A DNA stretch of 64,000 nucleotides from Thereva unica (Eukaryota; Arthropoda; Insecta; Diptera; Therevidae). Positions 1 to 12,822 of this stretch are shown here, one piece after another. A model generated the notes under the pieces. It saw only the letters and a list, made by a program, of their open reading frames with translations. It was not told the DNA's origin and ran no database searches. A program made the position numbers and the translations under genes. The DNA lies in contig OX465283.1 of the NCBI GenBank assembly GCA_949987705.1, positions 136,116,101 to 136,180,100 of the forward strand, in the 5' to 3' direction. How positions within the stretch are numbered: the stretch's first letter is position 1; the number at the start of each line of letters is the position of its first letter.

Positions 1-102
1 AATAAAAAAGGATAGAATAGGTTAAGAGAAGTCTAGGGATGCATGAGGAGGTGGCGGTGAGCGTCGAGTTTGAACACTTGATGTTGTATGAGTTTAGAGG
101 CG

Positions 103-197
103 ACCGTCGGGGTTAGCGGACGATTTTACGTCTTACGCCTCCTGAAAATGGTGGATCCCGCTAACCAGTTGACAAGGACTGTGACGCCGGCAGTCTC
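103..197 (-). repeat. SINE-core fragment (AGGAGGC hairpin family), copy 0
   Basis: Reverse complement shares several blocks with 23050-23140: TGCCGGCGTCA, AGGAGGC, GTTAGCGGG/GTTAACGGG-like and CCCCGACGGT, in the same order. It contains the conserved AGGAGGC motif with a weak ATTTT/AAAAT stem. No coding potential. Boundaries are approximate. Confidence 0.55.
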
Positions 198-400
198 AGA
201 CTAGCGGGTGGAACAAGGAAGTGTGTCGTCCGCTAGGCAAAAACCAAACCTTAATGAAACTTTGTTACCCCAATTAACCAGATAAGCTGACAAGATGCGT
301 TATTAGCGTCGTGTATACCCTTAGGTATAGAATTAGGCGCAAAGGCGTGGCGGGCATTGGCTTCGCGGTGTCTGTGGATTTTTCACTGAGACAAAGTGCA

Positions 401-473
401 TGTTTAGACGGTTCGCTTTGTCTCTCCTTTTGGGGCGCCCCAAAGCGAAAATTTGTTTAGACGGTTCGCTTTG
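401..473. repeat. short direct repeat with internal hairpin
   Basis: TGTTTAGACGGTTCGCTTTG occurs at 401-420 and again at 454-473. Between the copies lies GGGGCGCCCC followed by AAAGCGAA, which can pair back to TTCGCTTT. No gene is seen in 200-769 apart from this. Confidence 0.6.
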
Positions 474-769
474 AGTCCAGTCGCTTTTAAGACAGCTGGA
501 ACAAACGGAATGAGAACTTCATAGGGCTGGACAAAAAGAGCAATATTTCTTTTTAACTTTTTTTTGACTAAAAAAATGTTTACAACAATAGCAAAAATAA
601 ACTTGGAGAGCATTTAAATTTTTTATAAGAACAACATAGTATTAGAAGGAGCTTAGCAGCAAGAGTTGGTTGGCTCCAAGGATTTCAAATTAAATAAGTA
701 TCTTCTATTCTTGAATAAAGAAAAATTATAACATCCAATTGAAACAAAAATATTTTACTGACTGACAAT

Positions 770-1059
770 GGGCGCATCCAGCGCACTCAACAGCTGAGAA
801 GCGGCTAAGTGCTGAGCTCGCTGGATGGCTGGCTGAACTAAGCAGCTTAGCTCAGCGGTTGGCAAATTTCCCAGCGTAAAAATTTTATGCTGAGTAGCTC
901 AGCGGTAGTTAATTGATGTTATTTAAAATAAAAAAAAATTAGCTGTCAAAATAAATTTTAACTCAGCTGTCCCATCCAGCCGGCACATATCGCTGAGTTA
1001 CTTTTTACGCTGTGCTGTTCAGCTAAGCGGCTTTTTCGCTGAGTGTGCTGGATGCGCCC
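770..1059. mobile_element. MITE, TIR GGGCGCATCCAGC, TSD AAT
   Basis: Terminal inverted repeats GGGCGCATCCAGCGCACTCA and (reverse complement of the right end) GGGCGCATCCAGCACACTCA, 19 of 20 matching, flanked by a direct 3-bp AAT at 767-769 and 1060-1062. The 290-bp interior is built from variants of a short word (GCTGAGC, CAGCTNAGCGG) in both orientations. No coding capacity, so a non-autonomous DNA transposon. Confidence 0.8.
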
Positions 1060-1115
1060 AATTAGTTAAATTTAAAAAGCAATGCTAATGTAATAACAAA
1101 ACTCTAGAATACACT

Positions 1116-1255
1116 TACTATGATTACATGCATACTTGAAGTCGGCTTCAAGTAGACTTGAAAATCATGTAACCTCAGATCGACTTCAAATCAAGAACAT
1201 TTAACTGTCAGTTCAAGTTCAAGTCAAGTCCTCAGTCCGGCATGTAATCGTAGTA
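1116..1255. mobile_element. MITE, TIR TACTAYGATTACATGC, TSD ACT
   Basis: Left end TACTATGATTACATGC and right end reverse complement TACTACGATTACATGC (15 of 16), with a direct ACT at 1113-1115 and 1256-1258. The 140-bp interior repeats the word ACTTGAAGTC and its complement. The following stretch to about 1975 is AT-rich with nothing recognised. Confidence 0.75.
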
Positions 1256-1975
1256 ACTGTCAATATATAAGGAAAGCGAATATGTATGTCTTCATAACAG
1301 TTTTGTAGAGAATCGTATGCTCTATAAAAAAGCCTTATTATAACGATTTCGCTAAATTCAATAGCTTATACCCAATCAAAATCCATTTCTAAAAAACATC
1401 ACGCTTTCTACCAAAGGTGTCAAAATATTTTCATAAAAATGTTCATTTTATTATTTTGTTTTGACTATTATTTTATTGAATTTTCTTATAATAATTGTTA
1501 AATTAATTTTTTAATTTAACATTTTGCTTCAGCTCAACCGTTTTAATAAATATTTCCACAGACCATTTCTTTTAACAATTGTTTACTTTTATTTTAACAA
1601 TTGCTTTTTTGGCCAACCCTAGAGAACATAAGTTAAAAGATTCTCCTTTCTCATTAAAATATGTCTGCTCATCACGGCGACTGAAACAAAAATAAAATGG
1701 AACACTAAAGTGATACAAAATGGAATTAGAACAAACAGCTGATCAGAAAAGGCGAACGTGAGTCGCTTTAAAATCGGGACGCACTTCCCTCCCACCCGAA
1801 CACTCCCCGCACCAACAAATTTCGTGTTGAAAGGTGGTGGGCGCGACCCGTCTAAACAGGCACAAAGTCGCGGTGCTGGTGTCGCGTTCCGACTTTGACC
1901 CAACCTAGACATCAAAGTGGACGTGATAGGAAATAAATTGAAAAAGCTGTATGATTTGCGTATTATTTTCTATCC

Positions 1976-2446
1976 TTTTTTTTTTGAGGCGAAAGACTAG
2001 AGTCACAGGAAACGCCCTTTATACTGTGTCGACAACCTATTTTCTTCATATAGAGTGCAATGTCGAACAGCAGCTCTAGTCGGGGAAGAAAGGAACTGTC
2101 ACAACATACCCGCGATATTTTTAGTCCACCTACACTTCCAACCATTACTGTCACGACTTTGATATCGGGGCATCGAGAAACAACTCGCTGGAGTGTTATG
2201 CCTCCTGAAACGAGTTGAATCTCATCAACCAACCGATGACATGCGCTTTTTGGTGGAGCGGGGAAGGGCTAAGGAAGGCTAAGACAGGAGGGATCAGGAA
2301 TGTAAAGAGGGAAGAAGAAAGAAGGAAAGCTATGTGAGTGGTGGGAAAGTAGAAAAGGCGAAGGACCGTGGGGCTGGCCGGGGTTCGAACCCGGGACCTC
2401 TGGGATAGTAGCCTGGCGCCTTACTCCCTAGGCTACCGAGGCCCCC
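1976..2446 (-). mobile_element. tRNA-derived SINE, copy 1
   Basis: Read on the minus strand. A tRNA-like head lies at 2446-2377 with an A-box-like TAGCCTAGGGAG and a B box GGTTCGAACCC. The body includes a strong hairpin (2181-2217), and the element ends in an A-run (T10 on the plus strand at 1976-1985). A second copy lies at 57496-57913 with the same order of blocks. The acceptor-stem ends do not pair as in a real tRNA, so this is a SINE and not a tRNA gene. About 470 bp long. The ORFs inside are accidental. Confidence 0.8.
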
Positions 2447-2949
2447 TAATCCTATAGGACTTGTATTTGTTCTAGGTACTAATTTCATCACCACAATTTC
2501 GAAAAATAAAAATTTGCTTTAATTATGAAATTCAACAAATTTCCTAGCCCCATCATCAGCACGCGACTCAAAACATAAACAAAATGCCCACCAACTCCAA
2601 AGCACGACTCAAAACCCAAACAACTTTTTAACACTGGACCGCGCGGCAACGCGCAAGAAGTAGAAAGTAAAGCAACTTCCGCGGTGTGTGCGTAGCGCTC
2701 AAGCCACACTTCGTTAGTTCGCATTTCAATACACATATTCTATTCCATCTTTCATTGCCCGCACCGCATTTGCGCGTAATTCTGTCACTAGCTTTAGAGT
2801 GCCGGCTTCACCGACCTCAGTTCAATAATGTTCACACATAAGTTCCTTTGCCGGCTAAAGTCCAGTTCATGTTCAGTTCGTCCCTGAAATGGTTTTTACT
2901 TTTTTTCCAGAAGTTAAAAATGCAAAAGCTCACTGGAGAACGGCTCGGC

Positions 2950-2976
2950 TATAAAAGGGACGAACGTTAGCTTCAA
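2950..2976 (+). promoter_or_regulatory. candidate TATA promoter
   Basis: TATAAAAG at 2950-2957 with an initiator-like TTCAAT 25 nt downstream. A possible short exon follows, with a donor-like CCCTGTGAGTT near 3067. The surrounding 2460-3260 has no recognised coding region, so this could be a host first exon, a repeat promoter or chance. Confidence 0.25.
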
Positions 2977-3264
2977 TTGTGTGAGAGCTTGCGGCCTGGA
3001 TGCGACTGCCGCTCCTACTACCTAGCATCAGTGCAATTAGAAACACTTGGACTGACTGATGGACCCTGTGAGTTGCTCCCAATCCATGCCGATGTCTTCA
3101 AAATTCAACTCTATCACTCATACAATTACTTATCTTTATAAACGCCGTTATCACGAGCTGCTTTAATCCAGTAACTATTCTTTGGGTTATGGGCGGTGCC
3201 CACGACACAAGCATATTTGCGTAAATCTTGTTTTATTATGAGTTTCTATTCATAAGCGTGTTGC

Positions 3265-4340
3265 ATGAAAAATGCCGGAACCAGAGGCTATATTCACCGA
3301 ATGTCACACAAAAAAACAAAATGTGCTCTACATTATCCTGGATACCTTGTCATACCAGTCACAGCGCTAAGCTATCGTGCTCGGAACGATGAAAGTATTT
3401 TCAATGTTCTCCAATTCTACTTTTCGATCTTTTCAATTCTACCCTTTATGAGGTCATAATTCACTACCCCACATTCCTCTCGTTTCCCATCTGTCCAAGT
3501 AAAAGTCTACTTAAGTCTACTTCCAACTTTTCCTCATTGCCGCTTGCACCATAGTCTCAAATACCCAAACACAACCAAATACAATAAACACACGCACTCG
3601 TCGCTTAGATTTTTTGGTTTGTAAAAGACTGGAAGGAACCTAAGCACGCAACTGTCTATAAGCGAAAATTCGTCGCATACACCGTAGGCACTGTACGCAC
3701 GCACGTATCTGTTTCCAACTTTAGTGTGTATTGTGTATTTTCTGCTGTGAGCCCTCTTTCTTGCTGCTGCGGCTGCCCATACTGGCATTACGTAAAGCTA
3801 GACTAAGCTTACCACCCTCGCTAACAGGAGGTGACGGATTGGGTTGGGCCCTCACATGGAGAAGCTTTCTCAGAAATGGTGCACAAATATCGGAAGCTTT
3901 ATCCGCTATGCTCTTCGATTGTATTTTAAAATTAGGCCTGGGGTCGATTATCATTCCCAGGTTCCTTAAGCCGGGCTCCCAGTGAATGATCTGTACCCAT
4001 ACCTTGTTTCTTACGGGTACTTGCTTTCTAGTTTGCTGATCAGTGCAGTTACAGTTTTGTGTTCAGGAAACGGTAGACCAGCGCTTTCAGCCCACGCTTT
4101 AATGGCTTCGTTCGCGCACGTTACGATCTCATCGAGGCGTAACCTTAACACATCATGATACATTGTGATCCTCCGGAAAGGTCTTAGGACATCAGATGTT
4201 GTTCTGTACACCGTTGGCCCATCTTCCAATTCACAATGAACAGTACAGTACAATAAACAGAAAGGTTGTTTATTACCAAATAACATTTTCAGAGGAAGGG
4301 GTACGTTTGTCGGACTACGACCCGGGCCCAACACGATCCG
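3265..4340 (-). pseudogene. R1-like non-LTR retrotransposon relic, copy a
   Basis: Minus-strand frames carry RT C-terminal segments typical of the R1 clade. One is LRLRLDEIVTCANEAIKAW followed by ESAGLPFPEHKTVTALISK (4334-4020). Another is LRNLGMIIDPRPNFKIQSK followed by SIADKASD (3985-3870). A WAAAAARKR-type segment follows in another frame. Frames shift several times, so it is dead. The segment from 3265 to 3790 is about 75% similar to 41755-42560, and blocks near 4220-4320 match 43440-43540, defining a repeat family. R1 proper inserts in 28S rDNA; no rDNA is seen here. Confidence 0.65.
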
Positions 4341-4399
4341 TCGGCACTGATTCGCGTTGCTTCAATTTTGTTCCAACATTGCGTCATCACCAGTACAGA

Positions 4400-7300
4400 G
4401 ACTCGCTCAAAACTCAAAAACTAAATGCTGAAATTCGGCAGGTCACATATTCGACATTGCCTACCACTAGATATTGTACGATGGAAATACTAACAAACAA
4501 CATGACAATCGACTAGTTCCAAGATCTCATAGTATGATAATCTATTTAAATTCGCCGCTAAAGGCAAAATAGTTTACCAATTAAAAATAATCAGAGATCC
4601 TTTCCTCTCATTGTAAATCTATTAAACTTGAAAAAGTTGTAATGGAACCCACAATTACTCCATTTCGGGTTTTCCTCCCCTCATGGTCAGTTTGCCTCAT
4701 TAAGTAACTCAATACGGACTCAATTCGTTCCTAGAAGCGTAAAAGTGGATATAATAGCAATAAAAGATGTCAACCACAAAAGGATATTTTGAAAAGGATC
4801 GTAATTATCATGCATTTTTGTTGTTGTTGAATAAAAGAACAAAGTCGCTGTAATTTGACACTTTTTTTAGCATTCGATCTCCCTGACGTTCGATATATAG
4901 TTGTTGATATTTTAAAAAAGGACAAAAGGACGAGGATAAAAGCCTTCGAGTTATCCTCAATTTCAACTAAGAATTCGCTAAGACGCGTATCTACTTCGCG
5001 AGGTGCTCACAATGCAGATTCAACAAAAATCTTCCTTTGGGTGTTGAAGCTTGCCTCGAGGACAAATGACGCGAGCTCCACCTGCCCCCCAAACGACGAA
5101 ATGGATCACATCGAGGACGCGCCGCTCTCCAAAAATGGGCGTGGGTTTTCAACGTGACATACAAACCTCGCAAAGTGGATACGCGGCTTTAAGTGTATTG
5201 TAGGCGAGTCAGCATCATCAGTGTACAATTTAAGGCAAAACCACATAAGAAGTTTGAAACAAAGCCAAAGGCAGGATCGCGTCTTTGCGTGCGGAGTCCT
5301 TTCTTAAGACTCCTTTTAGCTACCATTTCGTTTTTTGTTGTCAAATTACATAAAACCGGGCCCCTTGCACACATATGGGACTTATCTAAGCCCGATTGTA
5401 TTCAGAAGGACTCAAAGCGGTGAGGTGAGCTGCCGTTTTCTTTATTTCTACAGTTTACTGTATAATTAAGGACGAAAGTATGAGGATAAAAGTGTTGATA
5501 TAGGAATTCTTTGGCCTCAAAGGAACTGCTTTTGATGTAAGGACAGAATGAACTGTCAAGTGTGAAGCATGCTTTTCCATCTCGGAAATGCTCGTGACGT
5601 TTTAATGAATGCTATTGTATAATATTTCTTTGAGATAGAATGTTAAAATTAAGGATATATTTCGAAAAAATAATAATGATTATTTGAAATTGTGAGCTTA
5701 ATCCTTCGAAGTATTGTGTGGGTTACTCGTTATTATTAAAGTTTAAACGTTGTGGCATCCCATCTATAAGTGAACTCAATTTCGAAGACAAATTGTATTG
5801 ACAAGAGCATTTACTATACGAGAATTTTACTGGCGAAACAATGACTCATTTGGAAACTACAGTAAAAAGCAATTCTGATATTTACATTCTGCCAAAAAAG
5901 TACCGCCAATTGTTAAATAAAAGGCGTAATTTCAATTCATTTGTCAATATTTATTTTGTTGACTGCAAAGTAGAGCCTAATAAACACAACACATATATGC
6001 CACCATTTGTCCTGTCTTTCAGTTTCCGTTTCAGTTTTCACCATAGTCCTCGTCGGGTTTGAAATCCTCCCATTCCTCTCTGGTAACGATCCGGATATTG
6101 AGGTCACTGCCGAAATTTTATTTTGCGACCATGTAGTCCATGGGCCCTAATACCATTCCCTGTGGTAGAAAGCGCAGTATATTATTGTATGCTTGATGTC
6201 TAGATCATGTTGCAGCAAATTGGGAGATATGTTGTGAGCTTCCTTCGGAGTTCTAAACATGGCCCTCATTATCATTATCAACAAGGCCCTCATTTGCCGA
6301 AGGTCTGTTTGCAGGCATCGAAAGCTATACTGGCTTTCCTTGCTCTTTTTTCCATATTCAACCTCCGCTTCAGTTTTGGGTCTAGAATAAATACTTAGAG
6401 TGCTTAGCTGATTGGGAAAAGCTCACTACTCGACAGTTAATAAGACTATAAATTCGACGGACATATTTTAAAAGAACTCAACAGAAATTCAGGTGAAGTT
6501 TATTTCAAATGCACTCAAACCTGTATTTGTGCTATTGTAGCAAGTAATTCCCCGCTAAATTCCATGATGCACTTAAGATCTTTGTTTAAATTTCAAAAGT
6601 AAGTAATTACAAATGTCATTGAACATTGAACACTGATACGGGAAAGTTGTGGCTGTGTGAATGGCAGTGAAAAATCTATCACGAAATTCACTGATACGGA
6701 AAGCATCGGTGCCATGCCGTCACGGATATGTGTGGATCGACCTTTATGCGCTTAACTCTAACTTCCTCTATCTGAAATTGTTTACAGATCCGATAATAAG
6801 CTGTTGTTACAGATCCGAAAATAAGCTGTTTCTAGAGAGTTTAATTAAGCCCACAGTCCTGTCGCTTCATTTCAAACCAAAGCTTTTTGGTGGTCACAGC
6901 CAATTTTTATAACTTCAAGAGCATAATAGTGACTCGTCCTCAACTTTATTAGAGCTGGCATAAGCATTGACCTTAGCTGACTATCCCGCAGTAATTTTGT
7001 ACGTTCCGTTGATGCTGAAAAAAATCGTATAAAATTTGCAGCAGCCCTAAAAACGATGTAGTTTCTGGGCAACATTTAGCTGCCGATGATCCGGTCAATT
7101 TTAGCAAATGTTCGGCGTAACATAGATATTTACTGATCTAGGCCTGCAGGACATTATACACCCCAGCCATATTGCTAGCATTGCCATAAGATTGTTCTCT
7201 GCGATGTCAATATCGATATTCAGTATTTTGAAGGTTTTTAGCCGTTAGCAGCATGTCTTCTGCTTCGTGACCGGTATTTGGCAGGAAGCTACGCCTGGTA

Positions 7301-10300
7301 GAGTCCGTACCAAAAGAGATGAGCTATCTCAAAAGTCGCATTTTTCATGCGCAGTGAAAATGACAACTGATTTCGAGGGGAAATATGAAAATACATAAGG
7401 TCATGTCTTATCCCGATGTACGCATTGTTTATTTATGTGTAATTTTCATTTCCCCACATGCACGAAGATACCTCATTTCTTTTGGTACAGAGTCCATCTG
7501 CTGATTCGGTACTACAAAATGAAACAGTCAGAAACAGCTACGGTAATGTTTTCGAACTCGCTCGGCGGGGTTGCAATGGTTTAGCCGCTAGGTTAGATAT
7601 TTTCATCTATCCAAGACATTGGCGGTTCGTAAGGTTCAGGATAAGGGAAGCAATGCGCAAGGTGATTGATAAAAGTAAAAGTATCGAAACCTTTAACTAA
7701 AAAAACTGAAAAATAACACATAGTGGAGTCAGATAAGCAAAACATAAGGAATTGTTTACAGTCTAACACATTTCGTTTGGAACATGTTAGTTACATCGAA
7801 TACTATACGAAATGGCCATTTTCTAGCTCTAGCAATCAACGCTCCGCTCCTTAAGTTATTGACCATTTTTGTGAAAATTTTATCATTTTGGTCGTTCCTT
7901 CTAAATATAAATGCGTATATCTCGGCATGTGTAAGTCCGAAAAAGGCAAAAAAATAGAGGCTGTTCGTTATGATATTGGCTATCAGCGATTAAATTATGA
8001 AATTTTTATCCGTACACATAACCTCAAAAAAAACTTAAAAAACTGTTAAATTGTAGTGTTTTGGTTTAACTTCGGATTTTTTCGGTGAACTTATACTTTA
8101 TAATATAAACACCAACTGGCCAGAATTTCAGGTCAAATTATTACAAAACCCAAAAATTGTCCTTAAATTTGAAAATTAATTTCCTTTAATTTTTGTACAT
8201 CGCATCTTATGAGATATTATCTTTTTTAAAATGTAGTATTATTTTATGATGGTGAACAAGAAAGTTTGTGGAAAAAATAGAATCGCTTTTTTTCGTTAAT
8301 TTTTTCTCTGCTAGTGGGCGCTTTGCGCCTTTTTTCAGATTCTGTTAATAATTAAAACGTCCAAAGAAAAAGCCGTTGAAAAACTGCAACTACTACTTTC
8401 ATCTCAATTATTTTAATTACAAATGCATAATTTTGGTTCAAAATCTAAAAAAAATAATAATAATAAAATCCTGCATACCTCGCATACACCCCCTCCTACA
8501 CCCTCGCCTACAATCATTAAATTCTCCTTGCAAAAAAAAAAACACTTCAGGCAACCCGTATTCATACAATTCATAAAAAGATTCTCGATACCTTTAAATC
8601 ATCTTGAAAGAGAATCTTAAAAATATAATGGAAGCTACAAAGTTATCAGCTTATATTCAACACAACCCTCTTTTTCGAATTAGAATCAACAATATATAAA
8701 GAGAAACTTCACCTATCCTCGATCCCTTTTTTCTTGACTCAATATTCATAAACGAAAATTCATATTCTAAGAAGAGCCAAAAACAAAATTTCGAAGCAAT
8801 ATTTTAAGAGAAAATTTAATATTGCTCGAAGCCAGAACAGATTACCAGAAAACGAAGAGAATATAGTGAATAGAGAAAATTTCTCTTGTCACATCTCGCT
8901 GTTTAGTTCCGAAGAAGCTGCGTTTGGCTCAGCTTCTGAGGGTACTGTATTAACGCAAACTTTTGCGTGAGTGTGACTTCAATTAAACTGAATGTGTTGG
9001 AGTTTTCACATTGATTTTCTGGGCCAAATAAGCTGGAGATATTACAGCTTCCCCATGCTGTGTAAGGCCTCGGCCACGATAAGAGCGGCACCAGAAAAAT
9101 TTAACGTCTCGAATTAGCGGAGAGCGACACTTTAGTATTGTCACTCTGCCGCTCGCTGCTCATATCATGACGGTGGCGTTAGTGTTTCCAGAGGAGGAAA
9201 TATATTATGATTTTTCTTGTGATTAATCTTGATATATTTAAATTTATTTTTTTAGAGTTGCCTATTTGGTCAAGGGAAGCAGTGCTTCCTTTGCTTCCAA
9301 AGAGGAACCGCCACTGATCCAAGACCTATCCACAGCCAGGCATTTCGACATTTTCACTGTTACACCCTGTATATTTGTTAATAAAACCAGTTGGACACTG
9401 ATACACAGAAGGCTCGGTGTTTTTTTCTGGTGGGTTTTATTTGCCCAATAGTATTCAATGTACCTAAATAAAATCGTTTAGTAGATCTATTTACAATACC
9501 TACGAACTAAATGATAAACATTCAAATTTTAGCAAATACACATTTAGATTGTTTATTAAAAAACACCAATGAGGCACTAGCGTAATCAAATACAGTGTTT
9601 ATTTAAAACAGCCCTCAGTACAAAGGATCAACATTTTGCATACACAGAATATTAAAGAAGAGTTTATTCATATTTTTTAATTCCTTTGCCATATGCAATA
9701 GTCTGAACAAAACGATTACACAGTCTCCGCCCTTTAAGGTTCAGTAGCAAACCATTATGGCTATTGATTTGTATAGTTGGGTTTTTTCCCCTGCCCACTT
9801 TTTACGAACAAAAAAGGGATGAAATTGTTCCAACCCTTTCGCAGTGCCGCTTCGGGCACGGTTGCGATCCTTTCATTCGTTTGTTTAATTTTATAATTAC
9901 GTTTCGTTTTTGTTTGATTGAGGCTTCAATGGTCGGAGGATATTGTTGTATACTTCTTCGCCTCCTTTTGAATATCTCATCCAGGAAGAGTGAAGTGGAG
10001 GAAACATTTTGTACTCATGCACAGAATACTATTGACAACAGGAGATCGGATATCTTGAACATGTTGTTTTCGATGCTGATCTTGTTGTTTAAATGGAATC
10101 CTTTTTTTCGATTGGAATTTTTCTTCCTTTTCTAAGGCCTTCTATTTGTTAGCATATATGCATTTGGACAGTTGAGATGAATGGAGTCCTTTCATTATTG
10201 CTAACCGCGAGAGACTTGCTTCAATGGCATATCATGATCGTTCTTTATTGTTATATTATTGTGTTTGATATCTGATAACGGGTAGTTGTGGTTAATCTAG

Positions 10301-10616
10301 TAAATACATCGTACATCGTTACTAAGCCTGAGAATTTTTGGTTATTTAAATCCAATGGCAGATGATGTTACTGGAGTTATTTGAGTAGCAATTGTTGGAA
10401 AATTTAGAGACGTTAAATATCTTTTTTTTCAAGTAGTAATATTTTGATTATTAGAAATAATTACTCTATTGAAGGCTCCTTACCGATTTTAAGCTCGATA
10501 AAAAAGGAGGGTAGTCAAATCTGTGCTCCAGTTCACTTGGAAATAAAATAGTAAACCTGGACCGTGAGGTTAAACTTAGGGCTATTGACCAATGAAGCAA
10601 TGTTGAATCCGTTATC
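4400..10616. other. 6.2 kb without recognised genes
   Basis: No ORF here resembles a known protein and no transposon ends were found. A short tandem duplication lies at 6784-6832 (two copies of ACAGATCCGAWAATAAGCTG). Short AT-rich ORFs (for example 4855-5157, 7458-7700, 9764-10135) have no recognisable domain. Confidence 0.5.
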
Positions 10617-10878
10617 CTAGGTACCCAAAACCGGGGCTGCGGAGTCGATCCTCCTGTTTAGATACTTGCTCTTCTTCTTTCTGCACAGCTTGTCTACAGT
10701 TCTTGTTTTTAGCTTAAAGACTTCCATGCTTGCTCCTGTAGGCCTTGCGATGTACTCCCGGTAGGTCTGGTTTCTTTCTTCTATTGCGGCTCTACAATCC
10801 TGATAAAACCAAACAATTCTAGTCGGTCTGGGGGCCCAGCCTAGAGTCTCTTCTGCTGCCACCTTTATGCTGTCAAAG
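10617..10878 (-). pseudogene. RTE-type LINE fragment, inverted 5' part (EN-RT linker)
   Basis: Minus-strand frame reads KVAAEETLGWAPRPTRIVWF, then CRAAIEERNQTYREYI, then KLKTRTVDKLCRKKK. This is the basic, charged linker between endonuclease and reverse transcriptase in RTE-like elements (pattern W...D.C..A...RN..Y). It abuts, head to head, a plus-strand fragment of the C-terminus of the same kind of element (10879-11060). Confidence 0.6.
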
Positions 10879-11060
10879 TGGATTAAAATAAACAGGCTAC
10901 GATGGATTGGTCATGTCGAACAAGGTGCGGAACGGAACCCGGAAAGTATTGCAGGAAAGCAGAGACCAGATCGGGGCGACGTCTAGGAAGACTTAAGACC
11001 ACTAGGAATAAGAAACTGGAAAAGACAGAAGAAGAAAACAAGAGTCCACTATCGATCATA
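10879..11060 (+). pseudogene. RTE-type LINE fragment, C-terminus
   Basis: Plus frame reads KWIKINRLRWIGHVEQG and, after a stop, EDLRPLGIRNWKRQ. This is the characteristic RTE C-terminal tail (RLRW.GHV...GR....W..D...LGIRNW). It is truncated on both sides and joined to the inverted linker fragment on its left. Confidence 0.65.
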
Positions 11061-11585
11061 TATTTTCGTTACCACGAGTTGTATCAAAAAACCCGCCATA
11101 ACCTAAAGCATCAACATCTTCTTTAGCATCAAGGTTTCCTAAGTCCTTTTCATCTGTGGAGTAGGAGCGCTCCGCTTTGTTCAGGGTGTGACTAGTGGGT
11201 GCGAAGGATTGGTCTCTTTCTTCACCTCCTTGGGAGAGCAACGCTAATAGAGCATCCCTACTGGGACCCGTTGTGAGATTGTACGGTCTGTTAACCTCTG
11301 TAGAAAAGATACGGTACGCAGAAAATTGTAGTGGGTACGCCAAATTTCTCTTCATAATACTTTATGTCCTCTCAATTTCTTTTAAAAATGGGCGGCTATC
11401 TTAAATGGTGAACGGGCATATAGTGTCGCGGAGCTACACGGAATATGGCTTTAAAAATCGAACAGCAATAATTGAAGTTTTCATGATAATCAGATCATTT
11501 CGCCTCCATAGATCTCTGGCCCGTCTTTTCCAGTTTCTTAATTGTCTTACGTCTTCCTCAACAATGGAGAGATGATCGTCTATAT

Positions 11586-12493
11586 CAGTGGTTCCCAAAC
11601 TTTATTTCGTACGGAACCTTTCTGCAATGTATAAAATTTGGCGGAACCCAACGATGAAAAAATAAAATAATATATGATATATGTATTTTAAAACGTTCTT
11701 ATTAGCTCGCCGGTACATATCTTGCAATCGATTGAATACTTCCGGTTACCCGATCACCCTGAAATTTTGCACACAGCTTCAACTCCGATGACAATACAAT
11801 ATGGTATACTCATTATACCGTTAGATCCATGGCGGCCGTCTCAAGAGGACGGATTACTGTTTCTTCGCGGAACAAATTTTGCAATGAATTTTTCAAATAC
11901 TTCCGGATATCCTATCATGCTGAAATTTTGCATACAGGGGTGGTAGCACAGAAGTCGTTTCAACTCATTTGTTACGATTTTTAAATGGAAAAACTCAATG
12001 GAATACTCGCAACAGACTTCCGTGCTGTCCCCCCAGCTTTAGCTCCGATGACAATGCAATATGGTATACTCAATATGCATTTAGATCCATGGCGGCAGTC
12101 TCAGGAGGGCGGATTGAAATATTCTTCACAACCCCTTCGACATGGGTATCAAATGAAAGGGTATGATAAGTAGAACACCATAAGCAATATAGTATACTCA
12201 ATATATCGTTTGGCCCATGGCAGCCATCTCAAGAGGGCGGATTACCATTTTCTTCACAGCCCCCTCGACATGGGAATATGGACTGGCGGCCAAAATGTTA
12301 CGCGGCGTGACGTAGACCAAATTTCAAGAAAGAAGGGCCACTCGCACTTTCTGATTAGCAAGAACGCGTTAAACGGCCGGCGCAGCGCCTGTGAGTCTGC
12401 GAATGTATTTGCGCTTCGGCGCTGTTGACACGGAACCCTAAAATTTTTTCGTGGAACCGTAAAGTTCCGCGGAACCCATTTCGGGAATCACTG
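11586..12493. mobile_element. non-autonomous hAT element, TSD GTCTATAT
   Basis: Left terminus CAGTGGTTCCCAAACTTT and right terminus (reverse complement) CAGTGATTCCCGAAATGG, flanked by a perfect 8-bp duplication GTCTATAT at 11578-11585 and 12494-12501. CAGTG-type ends plus an 8-bp duplication are diagnostic of hAT. The subterminal ACGGAACC/GGAACC words recur. The interior holds about three diverged tandem units (near 11735, 11899 and 12180) sharing CTGAAATTTTGCA, TGGTATACTCA, and CCATGGCGGC-like blocks. No transposase is encoded. Confidence 0.9.
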
Positions 12494-12822
12494 GTCTATA
12501 TCAATGCTGTCTTGGTGTCGGGCTGGACGTTATCACACAACCCTTCGCACGATGTACACGTCGAGAAGTAGTGACAGTTAAAATAAATACATATGTGAAT
12601 ATCGAGTCTGGTGCAGGGTTCAAAGTTGTAGTCACTTGTACGAGACTACTCTTTGTTTTTTTTTTGGTATGACTGGAAAACCTCTGATGCACCTGAAGAA
12701 AACTCTCAGTGAATTGGCAACAGTTTCGGGTGGTAGTGAGGCAATATTTGTTTTACCTTTGTAAGATTAAGATACACATTGCTTGTGTATCTCATGTCCT
12801 TTAGCATACAGAGCCATGAGAA

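Noticed and set aside
2377..2446. genuine tRNA gene
   Set aside because: A and B boxes are present, but acceptor ends do not pair and a second copy with the same attached body exists at 57496-57913, so it is a SINE head.
4855..5157. 100-codon ORF as a gene
   Set aside because: No recognisable family on either strand; flanked by unassigned AT-rich DNA.
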